A stretch of 23,249 nt of DNA. Source: an uncultured Collinsella sp. GTDB taxonomy: Bacteria > Actinomycetota > Coriobacteriia > Coriobacteriales > Coriobacteriaceae. Shown here in pieces: positions 1-6,910 of the stretch (position 1 is its first letter; every line of letters starts with the position of its first letter). Both the position numbers and the translations under genes were made by a program. The stretch spans positions 1 to 23,249 of the forward strand of contig CAAFEY010000154.1 in NCBI GenBank assembly GCA_900761995.1. The letters run 5' to 3'. The notes under the pieces were generated by a model, which saw nothing but the letters and a program-made list of their open reading frames with translations, did no database searches and was not told the DNA's origin.

Positions 1-105
1 GAAGTTGTCCCAGCTTTTGTCCCCGAAGCCGATGAAACGCGACGTCGCGTCATTCAGCGGCACTCACTTCGAGATGCCGCCGAAAACTGGGTGCAACTGG
101 AGTGA
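1..105 (+). CDS. C-terminal end of an unrecognised protein (partial)
   Basis: An open frame enters from the left edge and stops at a TGA at 103-105, leaving 34 residues rich in charged amino acids (ending in VQLE). I do not recognise the family. It stops 24 bases before the first GuaA-like Glu-Trp-Glu-stop sequence and is not continuous with it as a GuaA frame. It is therefore more likely the last gene of a further accessory unit to the left than guaA itself. It could also be a chance open frame, since only 34 codons are visible. Confidence 0.35.
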   Translation, partial: EVVPAFVPEADETRRRVIQRHSLRDAAENWVQLE

Positions 106-123
106 CGAGACGGCAAAACTATA

Positions 124-141
124 ACCACCGAGTGGGAATAG
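124..141 (+). repeat. guaA 3'-end-like attachment site, copy A
   Basis: GAGTGGGAATAG at 130-141 reads Glu-Trp-Glu-stop, the usual end of GMP synthetase. The same 12 bases recur at 9052 and 11964, and a variant (GAGTGGGAGTGA) at 5808, always on this strand. Copy A has only about ten in-frame codons before it, so it is a detached att copy and not an intact guaA. It forms the left border of the integrase-bearing unit. Tyrosine-integrase elements that insert into the 3' end of guaA and rebuild the end of the gene are known; assigning this sequence as att is inference. Confidence 0.7.
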
Positions 142-176
142 TTACGCACATTATCGTGAGATTGTTTTGGCGTGAG

Positions 177-195
177 TTTTGATGCATTTTGATGC
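177..195 (+). repeat. Tandem 9-bp repeat near att copy A
   Basis: TTTTGATGC occurs twice, at 177-185 and 187-195, about 40 bases inside the left border of unit I. Short direct repeats at such a place could be integrase arm-type or excisionase sites. Nothing in the sequence proves this. Confidence 0.3.
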
Positions 196-242
196 TTCTG
201 GATTCGCTGAAATACCTCTAAGCCAATGATTCTCATGTAACG

Positions 243-278
243 CGAAAGGCCTTCGGATAGAGTTCCGAAGGCCTTTCG
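243..278. terminator. Perfect 14-bp hairpin after att copy A
   Basis: The arms 243-256 and 265-278 are perfectly complementary around an 8-base loop. There is no long T-run on either side, though the 3' arm itself ends in CTTTCG. It lies 101 bases past the Glu-Trp-Glu-stop copy, where a guaA terminator would be expected, and could work in both directions. Confidence 0.6.
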
Positions 279-528
279 ACTTATTGTCTGAACTGCGGTT
301 TGAGCGAAATTATAATAGCCAAGCGATTAGCTTTGTTGCCAAAGCGCACGATAACGTGCGGTTCACCAGCGCTTTTACCAACTATCTCTAAAATCCGTAC
401 TCACAAGGATACCTTAGATTGCTGGCATTCTTTATTGTGCACTCATAATGCACTCACGGAAATAGCAACCGCCAAACGCTAATTCAGAAATCTAAACCAT
501 ACAGGTGACGCTCCGGTTATTGCGGCTT

Positions 529-635
529 GTGCGAAACGCACGGGAAGCGAGCCTAGGGGCGCGGGACCCCCCGCAAACGGGTGCTCAATGGACGCCGCCG
601 TCCTCCTATGCCGAGGATTTGTCCGACGGCATAGG
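529..635. other. Inverted-repeat cluster, possible oriT
   Basis: In this gene-free stretch (142-803) there are three closely packed structures. GTGCG/CGCAC faces each other at 529-533 and 537-541. A GC-rich hairpin, GCGGG with CCCGC, lies around 560-574. A 9-bp perfect inverted repeat occupies 605-613 and 627-635 with a 13-base loop. Inverted repeats beside a GC-rich single-strand-prone stretch are typical of transfer origins, and a MobC-like protein is encoded in the same unit. No relaxase gene is visible, so transfer would need one supplied from elsewhere. Replication or regulatory roles are alternatives. Confidence 0.3.
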
Positions 636-745
636 CTACTTGCTGAATTAATCGATCAGCTCATATCCGCTCAAAAATCACCGCTTGCCAGTGTCGCACC
701 AATGCACTCGCCAGTCGCGGCTCCGCCGCCGTCGCGCAATGCAAA

Positions 746-773
746 ACGGGGCCGCTCTTGCGAACGGCCCCGT
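746..773 (-). terminator. Terminator of the xis-int-rep operon
   Basis: Arms 746-754 and 765-773 (ACGGGGCCG with CGGCCCCGT) form a 9-bp GC-rich stem. Read on the minus strand, the stem is followed by GTTTTGC. It lies about 30 bases past the stop codon of the RepA-like gene and fits a rho-independent terminator for that operon. Confidence 0.75.
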
Positions 774-799
774 GACGGCAATGACGGCAATGACGGCAG
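773..799 (+). repeat. Three tandem 9-bp repeats
   Basis: TGACGGCAA is repeated three times end to end (the last copy ends in G), between the stop codon of the RepA-like gene and its terminator. Tandem short repeats next to a Rep gene can be iterons, but three 9-mers are few and a simple slippage expansion is equally possible. Confidence 0.5.
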
Positions 800-803
800 A
801 TTC

Positions 804-1802
804 CTATATAGCCGGTTTCCCTTCACCGCCCTCACCCTCTATGCGCTGAAGCGTCACCAGCTGGCCCGCGCTCGTGTGCTTCTTGGCGTAGCGCACGCCC
901 CTTGAGAGCATGAAGCCGCTGTTCTGTGCGAGGTGCTTGCCCAGCACGGGGACCGTCACGCCCTCGACCCCCGCAGCATCCATGAGGTTGCTCATGGTTC
1001 CCTGCCAGATGCTCACGCCGCGCGACATGAAGTCGAGCGTGCGCATGACGCAATCGGGGATATCGCGCTCCTCGAGCTCCTCCTCGCTGGTTTTGCCCAC
1101 CATCTCCCAGATGCAGTCCTTAAGCCGCAGCTTCAGTTCTTGGAACTGCACGTCGCGCCCCGTAATGGAAAGCGTTGCGTCGGCGGCGCCCCTGTTGGGC
1201 CTCGACAGAACCCAGGTGCTGTCGGCGCTCCCCGTGATCCCGTTGGTGCCGGAAACCGTGTTCATCACGTCGCTGTCGGCCTGCTTGCGCGTGTGGTGCA
1301 CGGCGATAAGGCACGCGGCATGGTCATCTGCCAGCTTCTTCAGCGCCCCGAAATCGCGGTAGTCCGCCGCATACAGGCTGTCGCTGCTCGGCCTGCGCAC
1401 CTTCTGGAAGGTGTCCACTATCACCAGGCGCACGTCGGGGTTCTCGTCCAGGAATCCGCCGACCTGCTCCACTAGGCCTTCGCCCAGGCACGGTGCTGCG
1501 TTGCTTAGGAAGAAGCGCTCGCTCGCCACGTCGGAAAGCGCCCAAAGGCGCTTCTTCACGCGCTCGTAGGTGTCTTCCAGGCACAAGTAGAGCACGCCGC
1601 ACTTCTTGGTGGCGAAGCCCCAGAACGGGCTTCCCGAGCTTACAGCCAGGCCGATGGACAGGCACAGCCAGCTCTTCCCGCATTTCGGCGAGCCCGCGAT
1701 GACGTGCCCGCCTAGGGGCAGAAGATCCTCGATTATCCAATCGGCCTCGACGGGCGGCTCCTGGATGAGCTCGCTTGCAAGGCGCACCTCTAGCGCGGCC
1801 AT
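804..1802 (-). CDS. RepA-like AAA ATPase / replicative helicase of the element
   Basis: This is a 332-aa P-loop ATPase of the RepA/AAA_25 (RecA-fold) type. The Walker A motif GSPKCGKS is at residues 37-44 and the Walker B strand VRLVIVD ends at Asp130. A VHHTRK segment at 168-173 matches the conserved sensor-like region of RepA hexameric helicases. Such proteins unwind DNA for replication of plasmids and integrated elements. I chose the ATG at 1802 because a GGAGGGG lies about 8 bases upstream; the frame stays open further upstream but overlaps the preceding gene much more. The start overlaps the end of the 72-aa gene by 13 bases, so the two are translationally coupled. It is the last gene of the operon. 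A role in replicating the excised element is inferred. Confidence 0.75.
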   Translation of the reverse strand: MAALEVRLASELIQEPPVEADWIIEDLLPLGGHVIAGSPKCGKSWLCLSIGLAVSSGSPFWGFATKKCGVLYLCLEDTYERVKKRLWALSDVASERFFLSNAAPCLGEGLVEQVGGFLDENPDVRLVIVDTFQKVRRPSSDSLYAADYRDFGALKKLADDHAACLIAVHHTRKQADSDVMNTVSGTNGITGSADSTWVLSRPNRGAADATLSITGRDVQFQELKLRLKDCIWEMVGKTSEEELEERDIPDCVMRTLDFMSRGVSIWQGTMSNLMDAAGVEGVTVPVLGKHLAQNSGFMLSRGVRYAKKHTSAGQLVTLQRIEGEGGEGKPAI

Positions 1803-2008
1803 CGCCCCGACCCCTCCTGCTCGGCCGCGGCGAACCATCTGCCGCGGGCATCTTGGCGAAGCCGCAGGCCCGTTGCAGCGCATACGGCGTTGAGGCGGTC
1901 TTCCAGCGAGAGCGCGTAGTCGACGAGCTGCTCGCCGCTCGGCTCTCCCTCGAAGCCGTGGTCGCGCAGCCTGCGCCTCCGCTCCTCCATCCGCTCAAAG
2001 TAGGACAT
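1790..2008 (-). CDS. Small hypothetical protein of the mobile-element operon (72 aa)
   Basis: A short, highly charged protein starts MSYFERMEERRRRLRDHG. It has a basic N-terminal helix, an acidic middle and no membrane segment. The ATG lies 2 bases after the TAG of the MobC-like gene, and its own end overlaps the RepA-like start by 13 bases, which strongly supports a real coupled gene. The family is not recognised. The position between a relaxosome-like protein and a helicase suggests an accessory role in replication or mobilisation, but nothing in the sequence shows it. Confidence 0.65.
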   Translation of the reverse strand: MSYFERMEERRRRLRDHGFEGEPSGEQLVDYALSLEDRLNAVCAATGLRLRQDARGRWFAAAEQEGSGRWPR

Positions 2009-2010
2009 CG

Positions 2011-2391
2011 CTAATCGCCCCGCTCCATGCGCATGAGCGCGTCCCGCGGCGAGCACTGCGCGATGTGGGCGCCTTCGCCGCCGAAGCCCTCGAAAAGCGC
2101 CGCGAGCATTCGAATCACGTCAAGCACCTCGGGCTGCACTTCGTAGCCTTCTCCCAAGCGCAAAAGCTCGCAGTAGACCATCTGCATGCCCTCTTCCATG
2201 CCTTTCTGCACGCGGCTGCTGGGCACCACGGTCACCTCCTGGCACAGAAGCCGCGCCACGATGTAGTCCTGCTTCGTCAGACCGCTCATGGCCACGATCG
2301 CGTCCAGCCTCTGACCTTCTTCGGGGGACACGCGAAACGACACCGTCTTGCTGCGCAGGCGCCCGTGCTCGTCCAGGTTCTTCCTACTCAT
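2011..2391 (-). CDS. MobC-like ribbon-helix-helix protein
   Basis: This 126-aa protein has an N-terminal segment (about residues 11-50, with KTVSFRVSPEEGQRLD followed by a helix-turn-helix-like GLTKQDYIVARLL). That pattern matches the ribbon-helix-helix fold of MobC-type mobilisation accessory proteins and related plasmid DNA-binding proteins. MobC proteins bind oriT and help a relaxase open the strands. The remaining 75 residues are helical and acidic. The ATG overlaps the integrase stop (shared ATGAGTAG), so it is translationally coupled. No relaxase is present in the unit, so the protein could act with a partner from another element or be a simple transcription regulator. Confidence 0.6.
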   Translation of the reverse strand: MSRKNLDEHGRLRSKTVSFRVSPEEGQRLDAIVAMSGLTKQDYIVARLLCQEVTVVPSSRVQKGMEEGMQMVYCELLRLGEGYEVQPEVLDVIRMLAALFEGFGGEGAHIAQCSPRDALMRMERGD

Positions 2392-3508
2392 CGTCTTTCG
2401 CCTCCTTCAGGGCTCTCATCGGGTTGTATCCGGCGCTTGCCGCGCGCTGTATATCAAGGTCGGCAGCCATTTCCTGCTGCTTGTTCGGGAACAGGTGCGC
2501 GTAGCGCATGGTCACCTCGGTGCTCTCGTGCCCCATGCGGTCGGCGATGGCCAGCGCCGAGTAGCCGAGCTCGATGAGCAGGCTCACGTGGCTGTGGCGC
2601 AGGTCGTGGATGCGGATGGGCTCCATGCCGCACGCTTTGCAGCCGCGGCGCATCTCCTCGCGCAGGAAGCTCTTGGTGTGGCGGAATATCCGCTCGTCCT
2701 CGGCGATGCTGCGAAGGCAGGCAAGGTAGTCGCGCGTCTCCTCGGCCAGGAACTCGGGCATCACGATGGTCCTCACCGATTTCTTGGTCTTCGGGGCGGT
2801 AATCACGTCTTCGCGGCCGATGCGCTGGTACGACTTCGTTACCGACACCGTGCGGCGCGCGAAATCGAAGTCCCGGGGCGTGAGCGCCAGTAGCTCGCCA
2901 ACGCGCAGGCCGCACCAGTACAGGATCTCGAACGCCATGTGGGATGCGGGCTTGTCTCGAAGCTCGCGGCTGAAGCGCAGGTACTCGTCCTTGGTCCAGA
3001 AGTGCATCTCTTCGGCGTTCTTCTCGCCGATCTTGCCGACCTTGTGCATGGGGTTGGAGGCAAGGCCGTAATGCTTCACCGCGTGGTTCATGATGGCGGA
3101 GAACTGGTTGCAGATGCTGTGCAGGTAGGTCGGGCTGAGCGGCAGGCCGTTGCCGGTCCGCAGCTCCATCAGCTCGTTTTCCCAGGCGATGACGTCCGTC
3201 GAGGCGATCTCGTTGATGGGCTTGGCCTCGAAATAGGGCAGGATTTTCGTCTCTATCATCGCAGCCTTGGTGTTCCAGGTGCTTCGGCGCAGGCGCGGGG
3301 AGACGTCCTCCCGGTAGACTCGGTAGAAGTCCGCGAAGGTCATGGTCGGCGCCCCCTCGATACGCAGCAGGAACTCGTGCTCCCACTTTCGGGCGGCGCG
3401 CTCGCTGGTGAAACCGCGTTTGGTCTTCTTGCACTGCTTGCCCTGCCAGTCGCGGTACCGGCACTGCACGTAATAGGTGCCTCGGGCTTTGTCCTTGCTA
3501 ACCGACAT
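2384..3508 (-). CDS. int: Tyrosine recombinase / integrase
   Basis: A 374-aa phage-type integrase. An N-terminal arm-binding region (roughly 1-55, Tn916/Lambda-like) is followed by a SAM-like core-binding domain (about 55-165) and a C-terminal catalytic domain. The catalytic residues are visible: Arg202 in CGLRVGELLAL, Lys240 in the PKTKKS turn, His301 and Arg304 in HDLRHSH, His327 in GHES, and the nucleophile Tyr336 in MRYAHLF. I chose the ATG at 3508 because GGGAGG sits 5 bases upstream. The 5' end overlaps xis by 11 bases and the 3' end overlaps the MobC-like gene, giving one coupled operon. It is the only integrase in the window, so it is the natural candidate for the recombinase acting on the guaA-end sites. 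It lies over 2 kb from either border, further than usual for an integrase and its att. Confidence 0.93.
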   Translation of the reverse strand: MSVSKDKARGTYYVQCRYRDWQGKQCKKTKRGFTSERAARKWEHEFLLRIEGAPTMTFADFYRVYREDVSPRLRRSTWNTKAAMIETKILPYFEAKPINEIASTDVIAWENELMELRTGNGLPLSPTYLHSICNQFSAIMNHAVKHYGLASNPMHKVGKIGEKNAEEMHFWTKDEYLRFSRELRDKPASHMAFEILYWCGLRVGELLALTPRDFDFARRTVSVTKSYQRIGREDVITAPKTKKSVRTIVMPEFLAEETRDYLACLRSIAEDERIFRHTKSFLREEMRRGCKACGMEPIRIHDLRHSHVSLLIELGYSALAIADRMGHESTEVTMRYAHLFPNKQQEMAADLDIQRAASAGYNPMRALKEAKDDE

Positions 3509-3734
3509 TTCGACCTCCCTTGCCTGCCTCGGGCTCGGCCTTGCTGCTGGCATCGCGGCCCTCCGCGCCGAAGAAGCGCTCCTCGAAGAAGCTCCGGCTG
3601 ACCTTTCCCGGCACCACCAGGCAACCGTTCCCCTGCATCTCGGCGTTGAGCTTTCGGATCACCTTGTAGGCGTACGCCCGGGAAACGTTCAGCTGCTCGC
3701 ACACCTCGTCCACGCCTATAAGCTTTGCGTTCAT
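3498..3734 (-). CDS. xis: Excisionase-like helix-turn-helix protein
   Basis: A 78-aa basic protein with an N-terminal winged-helix segment of the excisionase/MerR-like type: LIGVDEVCEQLNVSRAYAYKVIRKLN at about residues 5-30. A short wing (VVPGKVSRSFFEERFFG) and a disordered tail follow. Such proteins bend DNA near att sites and direct the integrase toward excision. The ATG is preceded by AGGAG at a spacing of 6. It is the first gene of the operon and overlaps int by 11 bases. The promoters upstream carry the repeated operators described at 3759-3850, so excision genes are probably under control of the divergent regulator. Confidence 0.8.
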   Translation of the reverse strand: MNAKLIGVDEVCEQLNVSRAYAYKVIRKLNAEMQGNGCLVVPGKVSRSFFEERFFGAEGRDASSKAEPEAGKGGRNVG

Positions 3735-3758
3735 CTCTGCTCCTATCTCTAAGTTGAC

Positions 3759-3850
3759 CTCACGTATCTGTGAGCTTTGATGTTGTCAACATAACCTCAC
3801 GTTTATGTGATGTCAACAGATTCTCAGAAAATTGCTCACGTTCTTGTGAG
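3759..3850. promoter_or_regulatory. Three repeated operators in the int/regulator divergent promoter region
   Basis: Three copies of CTCAC-GT-nnnT-GTGAG lie at 3759-3774, 3796-3811 (last base T) and 3835-3850, spaced 37 and 39 bases apart. On the minus strand TTGACA (3812-3817) and TATGTT (3789-3794) form a promoter for xis-int with a 17-bp spacer that contains the middle operator. A second TTGACA (3784-3789) stands in front of the first operator. On the plus strand TTGCTC (3833-3838) and TAGAAT (3855-3860), 16 bp apart, form a promoter for the regulator, overlapped by the third operator. Repression of both directions by the adjacent Xre-type protein is the simplest reading. Confidence 0.75.
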
Positions 3851-3946
3851 GTGTTAGAATTGCGCCATTGCCGCTGCGCACCTCGGGCTGTTGCCGGGTG
3901 CCGCAGCGTACGTTTGGCCTACGAGTCCGCGAGAGGAGCCTCAACC

Positions 3947-4432
3947 GTGCTCAAGAAGAAAGAACCTTCGTCCTTGCTAGGCAGGCGAATCCGCGACCTG
4001 CGATTGAAGCGGTGCTGGACGCAGCGCGAAGCTGCCGAGAAGTCATTTGTGACCGAGAGCGCGTTCCGCAGCTACGAGCTGGGCGACCGCGTGCCCAAGC
4101 GCGAGATTGTCGACCGCATAGCCAAGGCGTTCGGCGTCCGCAGCGAGTACCTGACCGCGCCGGAGCTGCTCAATGAGTACGAGTTCTGTTACGTCATCTT
4201 GCAAAATGAAGAGAGCATGCGGCTGAAGCCGTATAAAGACGAAGAGCATGGCAGATACTTCATAAGCTGCGAACCCAACAGCGAGAACCTTTCCGAGTTC
4301 ATTAGGGATTGGGGCGAAATGCGCGACAAGCTCAAGAGCCAGGAAATCACCCAGGAAGAATACGAAGAGTGGAAAATAACTTGGGACAATGGCATCAACA
4401 TAATGGATCTAAGGGCTCGCGGAGAGCTGTAA
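3947..4432 (+). CDS. Xre-family repressor-like regulator of the element
   Basis: A 161-aa protein. Residues 9-65 form a classic Xre helix-turn-helix: LGRRIRDLRLKRCWTQREAAEKS, then VTESAFRSYELGDRVP and IAKAFGV. The rest is an acidic, helical C-terminal part with no protease motif, so it is not an obvious ImmA or LexA. I chose the GTG at 3947 because AGGAG lies 8 bases upstream; the frame is open upstream to 3770, but that part would run through the operators. It is divergent from xis-int and most likely represses both promoters through the three repeated sites. The SAP-domain gene follows 46 bases downstream, probably in the same transcript. Confidence 0.75.
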   Translation: MLKKKEPSSLLGRRIRDLRLKRCWTQREAAEKSFVTESAFRSYELGDRVPKREIVDRIAKAFGVRSEYLTAPELLNEYEFCYVILQNEESMRLKPYKDEEHGRYFISCEPNSENLSEFIRDWGEMRDKLKSQEITQEEYEEWKITWDNGINIMDLRARGEL

Positions 4433-4478
4433 TTGAACCATTAGAGTGTTGGCTAAAGATTCAGTCACTGAGGTAATA

Positions 4479-5624
4479 ATGGGATTATTAAACGTTCTAT
4501 CCAAGTTTGGGAAAACTGCAACGGCGACAAACAGAAGCGCTAGTAACTCTAGGGGAAAAACGGTTTACGCGGATTCGAGTACTGTCTCTTCCGATGAAGT
4601 TCCTTATTATCGCGAAGATAGTTATTACACCCTTTACTCCTATCCCGATTCCATGATGCAAACCAAAGTAATCACTTTCGAGGAGCGAAAAGGAACGGCC
4701 ATACCCTCCGCAAGAGGGCTTTACCCTGCTCAAATCATGCTGCTTAGCTATTGCGAGACCGGCCGCTATCCCAAGCCAAATGGTGGCTACCCTGGTTTTT
4801 GGTGGTTCGAGTACGGAATCCGCGACGTAGGGCACGCTTTAGAAAACCTCGCGGCCAACGGCTTCTTGGAATGGGCGCCAAAAGCCCATTCGCTTAGCTC
4901 TTTGAAGGTTGCAGAGTTGAGAGGCATTCTCGAAAACTCTGGCCTGCCCACAACCGGCAAAAAGGCAGATCTTGTCGATCGAATCGTATCTAATATTCCA
5001 GAAGATCAAATATGCATACCGTCCTATACCCCCAAATACCAACTCACGGAGTTGGGGAGAGACGAACTCGAAGCGAACGGCTACGTACCCTACATGCACA
5101 AGCACGATAGGAAAACCATCGAGCACACGACGTCCGATCGAGAGTTTAACGTTTGGTCGGTGAATCGGCTCTTCCCAGACGGTAACGCCCGAAATTGGAA
5201 GAAGGTTGTCGGCAACCTGGAACTTGAACGTTTTGACATGAATATGGCTAAGCATGACGCCGAGCCTCCGAAGTCGTTAACCAAAGAAGACATCGTGCAA
5301 TTTCTGCGCCAGCACAAGGATTACATCGAGCAGCAAATCTCAGCAGATGCCGACGGACTTGATGCCGAGCTCAACGCCATTGCGTTGAAGAAAGCTGGAC
5401 GTGACGATGAGGCGCTTGTTCAGTTTTGCATTGCTGCAGGACGGGGTTTTGACGCTCCTGCTCTATACAAAGAAGCAGCCATACTGTTTCACAAGTACAA
5501 AATGTACGATGAGGAAATCCGTATTTTAAAGCTGGGCGTAAAGAACGTTCCGAAGCTAAATGAAAAGCACTGGCAAGACCTAAATACTCGCTTGGAGAAA
5601 GCCAAGGAGCTTGTGTCGAATTAG
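4479..5624 (+). CDS. SAP-domain protein with TPR-like C-terminus, element cargo
   Basis: A 381-aa protein of unknown role. A Ser/Thr-rich N-terminus (1-40) is followed by a winged-helix-like part (about 80-135, with RDVGHALENLAANGFLEW). A clear SAP helix-turn-helix lies at about 138-172 (SLKVAELRGILENSG, GKKADLVDRI), and SAP motifs bind DNA. The C-terminal 90 residues hold helical repeats resembling TPRs (LNAIALKKAGRDDEALVQF; ALYKEAAILFHKYKMYDEEI). Base composition is more AT-rich than the int operon, as expected for cargo. I chose the ATG at 4479 with GAGG 6 bases upstream; an in-frame upstream start at 4446 is weaker. It is the last gene before the right border of unit I. A role in defence, regulation or element maintenance is possible; none is shown. 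Confidence 0.7.
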   Translation: MGLLNVLSKFGKTATATNRSASNSRGKTVYADSSTVSSDEVPYYREDSYYTLYSYPDSMMQTKVITFEERKGTAIPSARGLYPAQIMLLSYCETGRYPKPNGGYPGFWWFEYGIRDVGHALENLAANGFLEWAPKAHSLSSLKVAELRGILENSGLPTTGKKADLVDRIVSNIPEDQICIPSYTPKYQLTELGRDELEANGYVPYMHKHDRKTIEHTTSDREFNVWSVNRLFPDGNARNWKKVVGNLELERFDMNMAKHDAEPPKSLTKEDIVQFLRQHKDYIEQQISADADGLDAELNAIALKKAGRDDEALVQFCIAAGRGFDAPALYKEAAILFHKYKMYDEEIRILKLGVKNVPKLNEKHWQDLNTRLEKAKELVSN

Positions 5625-5795
5625 GTGCTCATGCTTGATTTAAGGATGAGACCGAGAGCGTCACTCCCCTCGGCCGTAAGGCAGTATGCGAGTAATTTCG
5701 CTCATATGAGTACCGTATGGGTACAGGCAATTTGGGCATTGCTAAGATAAGGCACTACGAAAGCGCAGCTAGCATCACAACCCACGACAGCGCAC

Positions 5796-5819
5796 GAATT
5801 CTCAGTCGAGTGGGAGTGA
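5796..5819 (+). repeat. guaA 3'-end-like attachment site, copy B
   Basis: This reads Glu-Phe-Ser-Val-Glu-Trp-Glu-stop, ending GAGTGGGAGTGA. Copy C at 9040-9063 reads Glu-Phe-Pro-Val-Glu-Trp-Glu-stop and matches at 20 of 24 bases. Copy B marks the border between unit I (integrase) and unit II (reductases). The two changed bases at the end (GAG TGA for GAA TAG) keep the same amino acid and still give a stop, which suggests selection on the coding sense at some time. Confidence 0.7.
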
Positions 5820-5930
5820 CCCTAGGCTAATTTTGCAAAGCCACCTGCAATGATTCACCATGGCTCATAAAGTTCCATTGAAGGTCATAGCCAATCAAGC
5901 CACTTGCAAAACACGAGAATGATTCCACTC

Positions 5931-5948
5931 CGGAAGCATATGCTTCCG
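5931..5948. terminator. 18-bp perfect palindrome after att copy B
   Basis: The 18 bases are fully self-complementary. As a hairpin they give a 7-bp stem CGGAAGC/GCTTCCG with an ATAT loop, followed on the plus strand by TGGTATTTTATG. It is 112 bases past copy B, matching the hairpins after the other copies. It may be a terminator or a binding site for a dimeric protein. The rest of 5625-6200 holds no gene I can support. Confidence 0.45.
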
Positions 5949-6051
5949 TGGTATTTTATGCCTTTGAACAGGTATTTTGATTCGTCGTCATTCTGCGGAT
6001 TCGGCATTCATCACACCCTATGGCGACCATGCGACAGCATGGCGAAAAAGA

Positions 6052-6094
6052 GACAATCGCCAAACCACCTGCGACGAGTGTTTTGGCGATTGTC
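6052..6094 (-). terminator. Terminator of the AKR-flavodoxin operon
   Basis: The 13-base arms 6052-6064 and 6082-6094 pair perfectly (GACAATCGCCAAA). On the minus strand the stem is followed by TCTCTTTTTCGCC, a proper U-tract. It lies 107 bases past the flavodoxin stop codon, on the correct strand. Confidence 0.8.
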
Positions 6095-6107
6095 GCGCTG
6101 TTCGAAG

Positions 6108-6132
6108 GTGATTCGAATCAATCGCGAATCAC
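6108..6132. repeat. GTGATTCG/CGAATCAC inverted repeat
   Basis: The 8-bp arms 6108-6115 and 6125-6132 surround a 9-base loop. The half-site CGAATCA recurs four times (both orientations) at 11838-11910 near the other end of the array, hinting at a shared binding site. Confidence 0.45.
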
Positions 6133-6200
6133 TGGGCAAAAGAAAACTGCCCTGCCTTCGTCTTTTCCGTATCCGATAATAAATCGACGCAACGTCTCTA

Positions 6201-6890
6201 TCAAATGTTCAGCGATTCGACCCAGTCTTCAACCATGCCATCTTGCGGGTTTTCGCCAAAACGCTGACCATCAAGCCACTCACCCGAACCGGCAAGCTGC
6301 TCGAGCGTCTGACGGGTTGAGCCCATCGATGACGAGGTCGAGGTGCAAAACGGGATAACCGTCTTACGCACGAAGTCATTGTCGCGCACGAAACGGTTAA
6401 CTGGCCATGCAGCCATCTGCCACCAGACGGGATAACCAACGAACACCGTTTCGTATTCCTCAAACGCGTCGGGTGTGACCTGAGACAGCACAATGTCGCG
6501 CAGGCTTTGATCGTCGTGTTCGCGCGTCACGCGGCTGTTGTCGTCACGCCAATCCAAATCGGCGTCCGAATAGGGATTCTCGGGCGTGATCTCGAAAATG
6601 TCACCGCCCGTCGCCGCCGCGATGCGCTCAGCTACAGCACGTGTATGGCCCTGCGCCGAGTAGTACGCCACAAGAACCTTGCCCCCGACGGGTTGCAGTG
6701 GCGTGGCGGGGTCGGCCTGCACCGCCTGGTTTGCCCCGCTCGATGACCCAACGCCAAGCCCATCTGCCGACTGCGACGCTGCGCCCTCTCCATTCGAAGC
6801 GCATGCTGAAAGAAGACCGCCCGTCGTCATAGTCGCACCCGCCAACAGGCCCATCTTCACGAAATCGCGCCGTGCAACAATCCGATTCAT
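6201..6890 (-). CDS. Secreted flavodoxin-like lipoprotein
   Basis: A 229-aa protein. Residues 1-30 look like a Tat-type signal with paired arginines (ARRDFVKMG, Arg7-Arg8), a hydrophobic stretch and a lipobox LSAC ending at Cys30. A Ser/Gly-rich linker leads to a flavodoxin domain beginning GGKVLVAYYSAQGHTRAVAERI, where the loop YSAQGHTR should bind the FMN phosphate. VFVGYPVWWQMAAWPV and PFCTSTSSSMG are further family motifs. It is therefore probably a membrane-anchored FMN electron carrier or reductase outside the cytoplasm. The ATG at 6890 is preceded by GGGAGG at a spacing of 7; a second ATG directly before it (6893) is equally possible. It starts 21 bases after the AKR stop, and the MerR-type promoter probably drives both. 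Confidence 0.85.
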   Translation of the reverse strand: MNRIVARRDFVKMGLLAGATMTTGGLLSACASNGEGAASQSADGLGVGSSSGANQAVQADPATPLQPVGGKVLVAYYSAQGHTRAVAERIAAATGGDIFEITPENPYSDADLDWRDDNSRVTREHDDQSLRDIVLSQVTPDAFEEYETVFVGYPVWWQMAAWPVNRFVRDNDFVRKTVIPFCTSTSSSMGSTRQTLEQLAGSGEWLDGQRFGENPQDGMVEDWVESLNI

Positions 6891-6910
6891 CATAAAACCT
6901 CCCGTAATTC

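Noticed and set aside
1..141. The end of guaA itself
   Set aside because: Only about ten codons in frame precede the Glu-Trp-Glu-stop, after a TGA at 103-105, and the upstream frame does not resemble GuaA. It is a detached copy of the gene's end.
773..799. A CRISPR-like array
   Set aside because: The three repeats are 9 bases long and directly adjacent without spacers.
588..905. A 105-aa plus-strand gene between the left border and the rep gene
   Set aside because: It overlaps the operon terminator and the 3' end of the RepA-like gene, has low-complexity Arg/Pro-rich sequence and no ribosome binding site.
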